Shown one piece after another: positions 36,514 through 44,309 of a stretch of 54,916 nt of DNA. How positions within the stretch are numbered: the first letter of the stretch is position 1; each line of letters begins with the position of its first letter. The position numbers and the translations under genes were made by a program. The notes under the pieces were generated by a model. It saw only the letters and a list, made by a program, of their open reading frames with translations, was not told where the DNA came from and ran no database searches. This stretch comes from Psychrobacillus sp. BL-248-WT-3 (GTDB lineage Bacteria > Bacillota > Bacilli > Bacillales_A > Planococcaceae), in NCBI RefSeq assembly GCF_012843435.1, contig NZ_JABAFC010000025.1, forward strand, positions 1 to 54,916, given 5' to 3'.

Positions 36514-37332
36514 CTATAGATCATTGCCGAAATACGTAGGAACTACCGTTTCATAAACTTGTCCGTCCAGTTCGTGTCTCAGACGCTTTACAGCGATTTG
36601 GAAATAATCTAAAATATTTTTCTCCGTCATAATATCAGAAACACTCCCAGTTATTACAGGCATTTCTTTCGCAACCATAAGTACTTTATCTCCTAGATAA
36701 AATGCATGATTTGCATAATGAGTATTTATGACGCAGGCCAAGCCCTTTTCTTTAGCTAGTCTTTTTATTGTTTGTAGGATAACCTTTTGCTTCTGCATAT
36801 CTAAATGGGATTCAGGCTCATCTAGTACTAAAATCTCTGGGTCTGCCACTAGGGTCCGGGCGATTAGCGCTAATTGTAGCTCCCCTCCGCTGACAGATGT
36901 GCAGGATTCTTCTGCTAAATGCTTGATGCCTACTGAGTCTAAGGCTTCTAAAGCCAAAGCATAGTCTTTTTTAGATGGCTGGGCAAAGGAACGAATATAT
37001 ACTGCTCTCCCCATTGTCACTAAATCCAAAATGGAATAGCTGAATGTCATACTGGATGCCTGAGGTACATAACCAATCTTTGTCCAAACTTCCTTGGAAT
37101 TCATCTTAGAAAGTGGTTTACCATCTAGTAAAGTTTCTCCCCTTTTCCATTCCTGTAAGCCCATCATACATTTTAACAGTGTCGTCTTTCCCGCTCCATT
37201 TGGACCAAGAATGGACAGAATTTCTCCAGGACGAAGCTCAAAGTTAATATCATTCATATACAAAAAATTTTGAGAATCAGGAGCCTTCACCTTTTTATAA
37301 AAGTAGTTTCCATCCTTCACCTGTAAAATCAA
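36514..37332 (-). CDS. iron-siderophore ABC transporter ATP-binding protein
   Basis: The 272-residue ATPase has Walker A GPNGAGKTT, Q-loop YVPQAS, the signature VSGGELQL (a variant of LSGGQ, first residue Val) and Walker B LVLDEPESHLD, with the switch His in INTHYA. It resembles FecE/FhuC-type ATPases for siderophore, haem or cobalamin import. It overlaps the permease gene by 4 bp and is the last gene of the Fur-controlled operon. It should power the permease at 37329. Confidence 0.9.
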   Translation of the reverse strand: MILQVKDGNYFYKKVKAPDSQNFLYMNDINFELRPGEILSILGPNGAGKTTLLKCMMGLQEWKRGETLLDGKPLSKMNSKEVWTKIGYVPQASSMTFSYSILDLVTMGRAVYIRSFAQPSKKDYALALEALDSVGIKHLAEESCTSVSGGELQLALIARTLVADPEILVLDEPESHLDMQKQKVILQTIKRLAKEKGLACVINTHYANHAFYLGDKVLMVAKEMPVITGSVSDIMTEKNILDYFQIAVKRLRHELDGQVYETVVPTYFGNDL

Positions 37333-38333
37333 TTCCAGCCACCTCCTGTTTTACGGAGTAAATATGCAAAAAACGGAGCTCCAATAATAGCTGTTAAAAT
37401 AGAAAGTGGAATTTCAGCTGCCGTTAGACTACGAGCAAGATTATCGATGAATAACAAGTACACTGCTCCAATGGAAATAGATGCTGGAAGGACATATTGG
37501 TTGTTACTTCCTACAATCATTCGAGCGATATGCGGAATGATCAGCCCTACCCATCCGATAATACCGGCAATGGACACTGCTGCTGCAGTGATCAACGTTG
37601 CTCCTAAAATAACTAGCCATTTTAGCTTGTTAACAGATACCCCTAATGACAATGCCTCTTCCTCTGAAAGTGACAGGATGTTTAGTCTCCAACGAAGGAC
37701 ATATAATATCAGAATTCCAACCAAAATAATTGGACCACCAATCATTAAATCGCTATAGCTGGCAGTACCAAGACTTCCCATTAGCCAATATGTAATTGCC
37801 GGGAGCTTTTCCTCAGGGTCAGCAAGGAATTTCACAAGCGAAATTAACGCCTGAAACAATGCACTAGTGACAACTCCCGCAAGAACTAGCATAAATATAG
37901 GCATATCTCGCTTTACTCCACCTATTAGAAAGGTGAAGCCAATCGCTAGCATACCCATTACTAATGCCATGATTTGCATCGTGAAGCTATTACCAAACAG
38001 TAAAATTCCAATCGAAGCTCCAAATCCAGCCCCAGCTGACACACCTAGAATATCGGGACTGACTAATGGATTCGCGAACATTCCCTGGAATGCTGCACCA
38101 GCGATGGACAATCCACCACCAATTAGCATAGCCAATAAAATTCTTGGTAGGCGTACATTCATGACCACTGTTTCTTCCATGTTTGTCCATGTTTGCTCCA
38201 TAGGTACTATTTGAGAGAGCAGTATTTGGATTTGAACGATGAAATCAATTTGATACCGACCTACCCCAATCGAAATCAGCCCAACTATAATAGGCAATGT
38301 CCAAAGTAATATCTTGATCAATTTAGACTTCAT
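37329..38333 (-). CDS. iron-siderophore ABC transporter permease (FecCD family)
   Basis: The 334-residue protein has 9-10 membrane segments and FecCD motifs: RLPRILLAMLIGGGLSIAGAAFQG, NPLVSPDILGVSAGAGFGAS and the cytoplasmic coupling segment GIIGWVGLIIPHIARMIVG. A homodimer would form the channel. AAAGGTG precedes the ATG. It lies 19 bp after the substrate-binding protein gene and overlaps the ATPase gene by 4 bp. Only one permease gene is present, so it should work as a homodimer. Confidence 0.93.
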   Translation of the reverse strand: MKSKLIKILLWTLPIIVGLISIGVGRYQIDFIVQIQILLSQIVPMEQTWTNMEETVVMNVRLPRILLAMLIGGGLSIAGAAFQGMFANPLVSPDILGVSAGAGFGASIGILLFGNSFTMQIMALVMGMLAIGFTFLIGGVKRDMPIFMLVLAGVVTSALFQALISLVKFLADPEEKLPAITYWLMGSLGTASYSDLMIGGPIILVGILILYVLRWRLNILSLSEEEALSLGVSVNKLKWLVILGATLITAAAVSIAGIIGWVGLIIPHIARMIVGSNNQYVLPASISIGAVYLLFIDNLARSLTAAEIPLSILTAIIGAPFFAYLLRKTGGGWN

Positions 38334-38352
38334 TTATATAGACACCTTTGTA

Positions 38353-39480
38353 TTAGTATTTTGCTGCTTCCGATGGTGGATATAAGATCTCTTCCACTTG
38401 TGTATCCGTTAAATCATAATCATAGTAGCGTTTGTAATAGTCTTTTATTTCCTCGTTCATGTCATACGTAAATAGCTCAGGATGATTTTTTTGTGCCATC
38501 CATTTTAGCATCAATGGTGCATCTCCACTTGGTGGATACCAGCGATAGATACCGAGCGGCATTTTATAAACCTTTTTATCCTGAACGGCCTTTACTTCAC
38601 TCCAGTCTTGGCTTTCAAAAACGTTGTTATACAAGTCCTCAGGCTGAGTTTCCGTAAAATTAGTAATATAAATGATATCAGGGTTCCATTTATAAATTTG
38701 CTCCATATTTACTGCTTTAATACCATCGACCTCTTCGGCTGCTACATCTATTCCGCCAGTGGAGTTCAGCCAACGATTTCCGTGCATTCCCGTTCCTGCC
38801 ACAGAAATCTCTCCATCATTATGGTATTGCAATACCATCACACGTGGCATGTCCTTCTCTTTGACACCTGCTTCATCGAGCGTGTCGTAAATCATTTTTT
38901 GGTTTTCTTCACCTTCAGCAATAATCTCGTCAGGACGATCTGTTATACCAGTAATTTCTCCTGTTAAAGTTAACCAACGATTTAATGTATCTAACGGATT
39001 AAGTGAATCGGTTGCAGTGTCTAACGCAACAGTTGTTATTCCTGTATCTTCAAGCTTTTTCACTGTTTTTTCTTGGTTAGCAATCTCAAAATAGACATCT
39101 GGATCTAAAGAAAGTAGCTCTTCTACGTTTACTTCCCCATTTTCAATAAAGTTCGTTTTAGCATCTAGTATAGATGGAGAAATTTCCTTTAAAATAGAGT
39201 GAGAAGCTGCATTATAAGAATTTGGATGGATACCTGCAATCTCTTCAGTAGAATTGGTAGCGATAAACCATGTGGAGAAGTACGGTAGTATCCCTCCCAT
39301 TACAATGCTGTCTAGCTTTCCAGGAATCTCTACCTCTCTATTTAATTCGTCTACAATTATCTTTGTTTCTTGACTAGCCTCTAAATCCTTATTTTTTACT
39401 TCATTATCATTACCGCAGCCTGCTAATAATAATGCGATAGAAGCAGAGGCAATTATGTATCTATATGGTCGTTTCATCAT
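38353..39480 (-). CDS. iron-siderophore ABC transporter substrate-binding lipoprotein
   Basis: The protein starts MMKRPYRYIIASASIALLLAGC; LAGC is the lipobox. The body is a class III periplasmic-binding fold (ILDAKTNFIENGEVNVEELLSLDPDVYFEI, WNPDIIYITN), typical of siderophore or haem receptors. The ligand is unknown. I chose ATG 39480 (or 39477), 9 nt after GGAG, because the upstream ATG at 39501 would put the start inside the Fur box. It is the first gene of the importer operon. Confidence 0.88.
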   Translation of the reverse strand: MMKRPYRYIIASASIALLLAGCGNDNEVKNKDLEASQETKIIVDELNREVEIPGKLDSIVMGGILPYFSTWFIATNSTEEIAGIHPNSYNAASHSILKEISPSILDAKTNFIENGEVNVEELLSLDPDVYFEIANQEKTVKKLEDTGITTVALDTATDSLNPLDTLNRWLTLTGEITGITDRPDEIIAEGEENQKMIYDTLDEAGVKEKDMPRVMVLQYHNDGEISVAGTGMHGNRWLNSTGGIDVAAEEVDGIKAVNMEQIYKWNPDIIYITNFTETQPEDLYNNVFESQDWSEVKAVQDKKVYKMPLGIYRWYPPSGDAPLMLKWMAQKNHPELFTYDMNEEIKDYYKRYYDYDLTDTQVEEILYPPSEAAKY

Positions 39481-39493
39481 TATATTTGTCTCC

Positions 39494-39518
39494 ATTCTCA
39501 TTGAGAATCATTTTCAAT
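39494..39518. promoter_or_regulatory. Fur box of the siderophore importer operon
   Basis: ATTCTCA-T-TGAGAAT-C-ATTTTCA gives two overlapping 7-1-7 units; the first is a perfect palindrome and the second has one mismatch. It lies just before the substrate-binding gene, so iron starvation should induce the operon. Confidence 0.85.
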
Positions 39519-39646
39519 ACCTAACTAACTTATAATAAATATCCCGAAAGGTCAAGAATGCTTAATAAAAAAACAATATTCAGAATGTAATATAGTAAAA
39601 TTTTGCCTTTTTATTTTTAAGGTGCATATGTTATGATGCAATTAAA

Positions 39647-39661
39647 TGAGAATAGTTATCA
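39647..39661. promoter_or_regulatory. Fur-like box of the divergent gene pair
   Basis: TGAGAAT-A-GTTATCA is a 7-1-7 site with five of seven pairs matching. It lies 28 bp before the TTG start at 39689. TTGCCT (39603) and TATGTT (39627), 18 bp apart, could be the promoter. Confidence 0.6.
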
Positions 39662-39688
39662 ATTATTTCAAGCGATGGAGGGCTCTTT

Positions 39689-40330
39689 TTGACTAACATA
39701 AATAACATACTCTATTTGGATCCAGGTCATGCGTTTGGATTGTCCAACCGTACCAATTCTTTTATGAACGAACATTTTACGATTATCGATCAATATCAAT
39801 TAACCGAGCATCCGTTAGAGCCGTACTATTGTATAGTCGTGCACGATTTTGCAGATCAAGAGTACTTATATAAACATAAAGCAGTTATAGAAGAATTTTT
39901 AGAAGCAGGGAAAGTTGTCATATTCGGTGGGCACTTATTTAGAGAATGGCTTCCTGGCTGTCCTATCTTTACACCTAGAACGATTGAAAGCCATGAAGAT
40001 TATCATGTTTTCAAGAAAATAGATCATCCTATTTTTAAGGGAGTAGATACCGATGATATGACCTACAACAAAGGAGTGGCCGGCTTCTTCGCAAGAGTGA
40101 CTCACTCCCCTGTTCCAAATGGTGCAGAGGTGCTTCTAACTTTCCGCGATGGAATGCCTATTACATATATTGATCGCCAGTCAACGAAGGGAACAATTTT
40201 AGTTCATTCTGGTCGTGATCTCTTTGCTCATCGCATGCAAAATAAATCAACGGATCGTATCAGCATCCAGCTCTTACAATGGATTCAAGATGAATATAAG
40301 GCACTACAAAAGGAGGTCAGCTCCAAATGA
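39689..40330 (+). CDS. uncharacterised protein A of a Fur-linked pair (amidotransferase-like fold?)
   Basis: The 213-residue protein shows no signal peptide or membrane segment. It begins NILYLDPGHAFGLSNRTN and includes EEFLEAGKVVIFGGHLFREWLPG and GTILVHSGRDLF. Alternating hydrophobic strands and the GG turns suggest a class I glutamine-amidotransferase/ThuA-like sandwich, but no catalytic Cys is at the usual elbow. I do not recognise the family. The start is TTG, 6 nt after GGAGGG. The next gene overlaps by 4 bp, and the two proteins share the motif FG-x(4-5)-W-L-P, so they are probably paralogues forming a complex. The Fur-like box and the divergent siderophore importer suggest a role in iron acquisition. 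Confidence 0.62.
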   Translation: MTNINNILYLDPGHAFGLSNRTNSFMNEHFTIIDQYQLTEHPLEPYYCIVVHDFADQEYLYKHKAVIEEFLEAGKVVIFGGHLFREWLPGCPIFTPRTIESHEDYHVFKKIDHPIFKGVDTDDMTYNKGVAGFFARVTHSPVPNGAEVLLTFRDGMPITYIDRQSTKGTILVHSGRDLFAHRMQNKSTDRISIQLLQWIQDEYKALQKEVSSK

Positions 40331-40932
40331 GAAAAATTGCTGTAATTTATAGTGGACATGCACCTCATCATAGAACATTCAATGAACCAAAATATAAACA
40401 ATATATAGACAGACTAATCTACTTCCCAGATTTCCAAAATGATTCATTGGAAGGGATAGATGTTTTGTTTGTACCTTCACAGCTAAATGAACATTTATTG
40501 ATGGCTTCGAAGGAGAAAATCCATGCTTTTGCAAATGCGGGAGGAATCGTTGTAGCCTTTGGACCGCAGCCTTGGGAATGGCTTCCAAACCAAAAATGGG
40601 AGGAACGAGAAACTAATTTTTGGTGGTGGCTTGAAAAGGATGCAAATAGTGGATTAGTGCTAGCTGACCCGGAGTATGATTTGTTCAACTATATAACTTT
40701 GCGAGATGCTACGTGGCACCAGCACGGTGTATTTTGGCCAGTGGAAGGTTCTCACAAACTTATTACGACCGAGGATGGTGGTGCTGTCCTTTACGTTGAC
40801 AAGGTGAGCACTAATGGAACTTGGATTATTACTACCCTAGATCCTGACTATCATTTTGGCTCCTACTTCATGCCAGCAACCGAACGATTCCTAGATGGAT
40901 TTTTACCATGGCTAGCTAAAGGAAATATATAG
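40327..40932 (+). CDS. uncharacterised protein B of a Fur-linked pair (amidotransferase-like fold?)
   Basis: The 201-residue soluble protein resembles its upstream neighbour in layout: RKIAVIYSGHAPHHRTFNE at the start, then IDVLFVPSQLNEHL, HAFANAGGIVVAFGPQPWEWLP, and late GGAVLYVDKVSTNGTWIITTLDPDYHFG. The middle has a tryptophan-rich stretch (FWWWLEKD, TWHQHGVFWP) that could bind an aromatic ligand such as a siderophore. The C-terminus (FLDGFLPWLAKG) looks like a closing helix. The ATG overlaps the stop of protein A and has AAAGGAGGT upstream. No catalytic site can be named. Iron regulation by the shared Fur-like box is inferred. Confidence 0.62.
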   Translation: MRKIAVIYSGHAPHHRTFNEPKYKQYIDRLIYFPDFQNDSLEGIDVLFVPSQLNEHLLMASKEKIHAFANAGGIVVAFGPQPWEWLPNQKWEERETNFWWWLEKDANSGLVLADPEYDLFNYITLRDATWHQHGVFWPVEGSHKLITTEDGGAVLYVDKVSTNGTWIITTLDPDYHFGSYFMPATERFLDGFLPWLAKGNI

Positions 40933-40995
40933 GCCGAAAAACTTAACTAACTGCTATAAATAAAAAAGTGATTTAATTAATTTCATGTAAAAAAT

Positions 40996-41041
40996 AAGAG
41001 CTTCGGAGTATTGAAATAGTTCAATACCTCGAAGCTTTCTT
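40996..41041. terminator. bidirectional hairpin terminator
   Basis: AAGAGCTTCGGAGTATTGAA and TTCAATACCTCGAAGCTTTCTT pair over nearly their whole length around ATAG. It lies between convergent genes. Confidence 0.82.
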
Positions 41042-41043
41042 TA

Positions 41044-41937
41044 TTAATGAAATACAATGGTTTTATTGCCCTCTACGATTACTCGGTTTTCAAGATGCCA
41101 TTTTACAGCTCTCGCAAGTACACGTCTTTCGATTTTACGTCCAATTTTCTTAAGTTCCGTTACATCATCCCGGTGGTCTACCCGTTCTACGTCCTGTTCG
41201 ATAATTGGGCCCTCATCCAAATTGTTCGTTACATAGTGAGAAGTGGCACCAATCAGCTTTACTCCACGCTCATACGCACGTTCGTAAGGACCTGCTCCTA
41301 TAAAGGCAGGTAGGAAGGAGTGATGAATGTTAATGATGCGACTCTCAAAATGAGAAACAAAATCTGGAGTTAGTATTTGCATATATCGAGCTAAAATAAG
41401 TAAGTCTACATCATACTGCTGCATCAAGCGGATTTGCTCTTCCTCCACCTGCTTACGAATATCCTTATTAGCCGGAATATAATGATAGGGGATTCCTAGT
41501 GCCTCTACCATTGGACGTGCAGTTTCGTGATTACTAATGACTGCCACTATATCTGTGTCGAGGTCCCCATTTTGCCATTCCCATAAAAGCTCTATTAAGC
41601 AATGAGTTTCTCGGGATACAAAAATTGCCGAACGAATGCGTTCTGCAGGATAGGAAAACTTATATTCCATTCCATGCTCAAGTGAAATTTCTTTAAAATC
41701 ACTCTCCATTTTTGCAGCCCTTTCAGCCAGCTGACCACCGTGATATTCAATCCGTATAAAGAATGTTCCGTTTTCTGGGTCACTTGAATACTGACTAGAC
41801 TCAATGATGTTACATTCATACTTGTATAAAAAGGTCGATAATACTGCCACTATTCCAGGTTTGTCTGGACATTTTACTAGCAGTCGGCCTTTATTTTCCT
41901 GTGTTTTTCGATGCTTATTTATTTGTATTTCATCCAT
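41044..41937 (-). CDS. purU: formyltetrahydrofolate deformylase PurU
   Basis: The 297-residue protein has an N-terminal ACT domain (LLVKCPDKPGIVAVLSTFL, residues about 19-95) and a C-terminal formyltransferase-fold hydrolase with the active-site pieces NIHHSFLPAFIG (Asn, His) and GATSHYV...DEGPIIEQD (His, Asp). It releases formate from 10-formyl-THF, feeding one-carbon and purine metabolism. Length is typical (B. subtilis PurU 300 residues). The ATG has GGGTGGC upstream. It is monocistronic between two terminators. Confidence 0.95.
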   Translation of the reverse strand: MDEIQINKHRKTQENKGRLLVKCPDKPGIVAVLSTFLYKYECNIIESSQYSSDPENGTFFIRIEYHGGQLAERAAKMESDFKEISLEHGMEYKFSYPAERIRSAIFVSRETHCLIELLWEWQNGDLDTDIVAVISNHETARPMVEALGIPYHYIPANKDIRKQVEEEQIRLMQQYDVDLLILARYMQILTPDFVSHFESRIINIHHSFLPAFIGAGPYERAYERGVKLIGATSHYVTNNLDEGPIIEQDVERVDHRDDVTELKKIGRKIERRVLARAVKWHLENRVIVEGNKTIVFH

Positions 41938-42027
41938 TTGAATGCCACCCTTTATTAGTCATATTAATTTTTCATTATCCTTTATTCTATTCATCTTCTC
42001 AAGTACTTTTTATATAGTATGTAACTA

Positions 42028-42062
42028 TAAAAACCCATGTAAAATTACATGGGTTTTTTACG
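42028..42062 (-). terminator. intrinsic terminator of the LysM/3D gene
   Basis: AAAAACCCATGTAA pairs with TTACATGGGTTTTTT; T-runs on both strands. Confidence 0.85.
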
Positions 42063-42899
42063 TTAGTTTAATATGATGAGTTTAACTTGTTTTCTACCCC
42101 ACTGTATTGCATTATCATAGGATGGGATAAATACGTCAATTTTATTCCCTTTGATAGCCCCGCCAGTATCTCCAGCGATTGCCTCACCATAGCCCTCTAC
42201 CCATACCCTTGTCCCCAGGGGTATAACACGAGGGTCAACGGCTATTACCTTTTCATTTGGATTGGCCCTTAGATCAATTCCATAGGCAGTCGTTCCTGAG
42301 CATCCTGTACAGTAGGCTGTGTATGCTGTGGCTTCCATCGTCATTTCAACAGAGCCTTCTGTTTTAGGTTCTGCTGTTACAACTGGCGCTGATGTAGCAA
42401 CTTTTGTAGAAGCTGTATTCGGTGTTGAAGCTGCACTTGGAGCTACTGGTTCAATTGGTGGAGCAGTAACTCCCATTACTTGTCTTTTCGGTGTGTCCTC
42501 TAAGTCTCCTGTCCCCTGCTTTACAATGAGTTCGTCTCCCGGAAATATTAAATCTCCTGTTATATTATTCATATCCATAAGTTCATTGAGTGACAAATCA
42601 TTTGCAAGGGCAATTCTATAGAGGTTGTCCCCCTCGGCAACCGTATAAGTTACTGGCTCTGAACGAAGCTTCATAAGCAATTTCATTGCATATAAATCAT
42701 CAAAATGTATATTAAAGTCGTCCATATCGTTCTCTAAGTCAGTTTTTTTGTCTACTAGATTCCTGTGGTCTGAAGTGTCGGTAAGAAAAATCGATTCATC
42801 CTCTTGAGTTATAGGGGAGAATAGACTCTCTGCATGCGCTACTGTGTTTGTGGTCAACATCAATAGCACTACAAATAAAATAGTCCTAACCTTGAACAT
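42063..42899 (-). CDS. secreted LysM and 3D-domain cell-wall protein (YocH-like)
   Basis: From ATG 42899 the protein has a signal peptide (MFKVRTILFVVLLMLTTN, cleavage near AHA-ES). A LysM module follows (YTVAEGDNLYRIALANDLSL...FPGDELIV), then a Pro/Ala/Thr-rich linker, and a C-terminal 3D domain (MEATAYTAYCTGCSGTTAYG...IAVDPRVIPLGTRVWVEGYG, with Asp in AGDTGGAIKG and IDVFIP). 3D domains with these three aspartates are found in lytic transglycosylase-like wall enzymes such as YocH and resuscitation factors. It should bind and cleave peptidoglycan outside the cell. AAAGGAGG at 7 nt fixes the start; the longer frame to 42959 has no such site. Confidence 0.88.
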   Translation of the reverse strand: MFKVRTILFVVLLMLTTNTVAHAESLFSPITQEDESIFLTDTSDHRNLVDKKTDLENDMDDFNIHFDDLYAMKLLMKLRSEPVTYTVAEGDNLYRIALANDLSLNELMDMNNITGDLIFPGDELIVKQGTGDLEDTPKRQVMGVTAPPIEPVAPSAASTPNTASTKVATSAPVVTAEPKTEGSVEMTMEATAYTAYCTGCSGTTAYGIDLRANPNEKVIAVDPRVIPLGTRVWVEGYGEAIAGDTGGAIKGNKIDVFIPSYDNAIQWGRKQVKLIILN

Positions 42900-43098
42900 A
42901 AAGTTCCTCCTTTGTACCTCTTTTCGTAAACTCTTTAGAGTATTGCCCCAAAACTCCAAAAAACAAACCCTCTAAATAAAAAAATAGAAGTTTTCGTTCA
43001 AAACAACTAAAAAATTCAGAGAAAGGAAAGACTTTATATCATACTAGATTGAGAAATAATTCATCAAATGTCTATTAATTCCACAACATAAAAATATC

Positions 43099-43141
43099 AA
43101 AAGACTGGTAGTGTTAATTACAAATACCACCAGTCTTTTTT
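43099..43141. terminator. strong orphan hairpin
   Basis: AAAAGACTGGTAGT and ACCACCAGTCTTTT (one G-U pair) around 13 nt, followed by TTTATT. It lies about 200 bp upstream of the LysM/3D start and just before the 21-bp array; T-runs form on both strands. Confidence 0.75.
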
Positions 43142-43276
43142 ATTAAACCTATGTCTAGCATGGATTTTGGGTTAAGGTTGATTGTTTAGATGATCACCGC
43201 TGTATCAAGGGATATCGCCTCCTTTGATACTGGGTTGGTAATCGATTTTATGGACGTAACGGTATTGCTTTATGGA

Positions 43277-43616
43277 TATGGGACACTTCTTGCCTTTGTA
43301 TGGGCGCTCTGCGCATATTTACGGGCGCTATTTGGATTTATGGGCGATTTTCTCCTTTTTATGGGCGCTTCGACTCGCTTTATGGGACACCTTCTCCCCT
43401 CGTATGGGCTCCCTGCGCATATTTACGGGCGCTATTTGAATTTATGGGCGATTTTCTCCTCTTTATGGGCGCGCTGACTCGCTTTATGGGACACTTTCTC
43501 CCCTCGTATGGGCGCCCTGCGCATATTTACGGGCGCTAGTTGAATTTATGGGCGATTTTCTCCTTTTTACGGGCGCTACGACTCGCTTTATGGGGCACTT
43601 TCTCCCTTCGTATGGG
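43277..43616. repeat. ~21-bp-period array with 104-bp higher-order repeat, core TA(T/C)GGGcgc (17 copies)
   Basis: The core TATGGG or TACGGG starts at 43277, 43299, 43320, 43339, 43360, 43381, 43403, 43424, 43443, 43464, 43485, 43507, 43528, 43547, 43568, 43589 and 43611. The spacing runs 19-21-21-22-21 and then repeats, so three 104-bp super-units start at 43320, 43424 and 43528, nearly identical (ATTTACGGGCGCTA... to ...CTGCGCAT). Mean spacing is 20.9 bp. The array lies in a 775-bp gap between two minus-strand genes. Open frames run through it because the unit is near a multiple of three; none has a ribosome binding site. Confidence 0.92.
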
Positions 43617-43684
43617 CTCTGTGATGATTCATCTAGAATGATTTCGATCGTCCTACGCTACTCTTTCCTCATTATTTGTACAAA

Positions 43685-43728
43685 CAAAAATCCAAAAAGA
43701 ATAACGAAATCTCGTTTCTTTTTGGATT
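43685..43728 (-). terminator. intrinsic terminator of the small unknown gene
   Basis: AATCCAAAAAGA and TCTTTTTGGATT form a perfect 12-bp stem with an inner AACGA/CTCGTT pairing; TTTTTG follows on the minus strand. Confidence 0.85.
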
Positions 43729-43734
43729 AGCTTA

Positions 43735-44055
43735 TTATGTCCATTTTAAATTCTCCAATAGCTGATGAAAGCTTTCTAAAAAATTCTTCTTGCTCTCCTC
43801 GTTGTTTAAAGATTTAACGTCTACTCCGCTCATAAATTGTAAAATCTCCGGGTGATGATCCCAATCCTGTTCAAATTGACTCTTGAAATCTACATACCAA
43901 TCATACTGATACATCCTTTTCATATGCCGGATGGCTCTTCGACTCTCTTCCGTGACTTCTTCCTTTGTCCTCTCTCCTAGAATAAAAATGGATTCTGTAA
44001 ACCTTGAAATTTTATTTTTATATTGGGTAAACGCAGTGGATATCCTTTTAATCAT
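43735..44055 (-). CDS. small protein of unknown function
   Basis: I do not recognise this 106-residue protein. It is basic at the N-terminus (MIKRISTAFTQYKNKISRFT), then helical and charged (KEEVTEESRRAIRHMKRMYQ), with an aromatic and acidic middle (YDWYVDFKSQFEQDWDHHPE) and ends LENLKWT. There is no signal peptide or membrane segment, so it should be cytoplasmic. The ATG follows GGGAGGA at good spacing, and TATAAT lies 30 bp further upstream, so it is a real gene. It ends in a strong terminator and stands next to the large 21-bp array. Confidence 0.7.
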   Translation of the reverse strand: MIKRISTAFTQYKNKISRFTESIFILGERTKEEVTEESRRAIRHMKRMYQYDWYVDFKSQFEQDWDHHPEILQFMSGVDVKSLNNEESKKNFLESFHQLLENLKWT

Positions 44056-44223
44056 ACAATTCCTCCCTGTCCCATTTACTATTATTATACGCGAAATTAT
44101 ATAAAAAAGATTAATTTTTCAGATAATTATTCAAAGAAATCCATTTATTCATGACTGAATATATAACGAAGAAACACTTAGAGCTACCCCTATCTAAAAA
44201 GATGGCACGCTGCTGGGTCTCTT

Positions 44224-44256
44224 CAAAAAAACGTTTGACTAGAGGCAGCCAAACGC
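44224..44256 (-). terminator. intrinsic terminator of the hut operon
   Basis: On the minus strand CGTTTGgCT and AGtCAAACG pair around GCCTCT, followed by TTTTTTT; it lies 55 bp past the hutG stop. Confidence 0.8.
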
Positions 44257-44309
44257 TTTCTTTAAAACAGTTCTCTATCCGACTGTGCTTCATCTAAGCC
44301 TTATAAGGC

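Noticed and set aside
38353-39501. Upstream ATG (39501) for the substrate-binding protein
   Set aside because: It lies in the Fur box and has no ribosome binding site; ATG 39480 follows GGAG and starts a standard lipoprotein signal.
42900-43095. Possible ydaO-type (c-di-AMP) riboswitch before the LysM/3D gene
   Set aside because: Such genes often carry one, but the expected conserved core and pseudoknot segments were not found in the leader.
43190-43730. Three overlapping open frames (plus strand) with heptad-like peptides
   Set aside because: Products of the 21-bp array; open in several frames at once, no ribosome binding site, broken by 19- and 22-bp steps.
44111-44293. 60-codon open frame on the minus strand after hutG
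   Set aside because: It contains the hut operon terminator hairpin with seven T, and no Shine-Dalgarno site precedes it.
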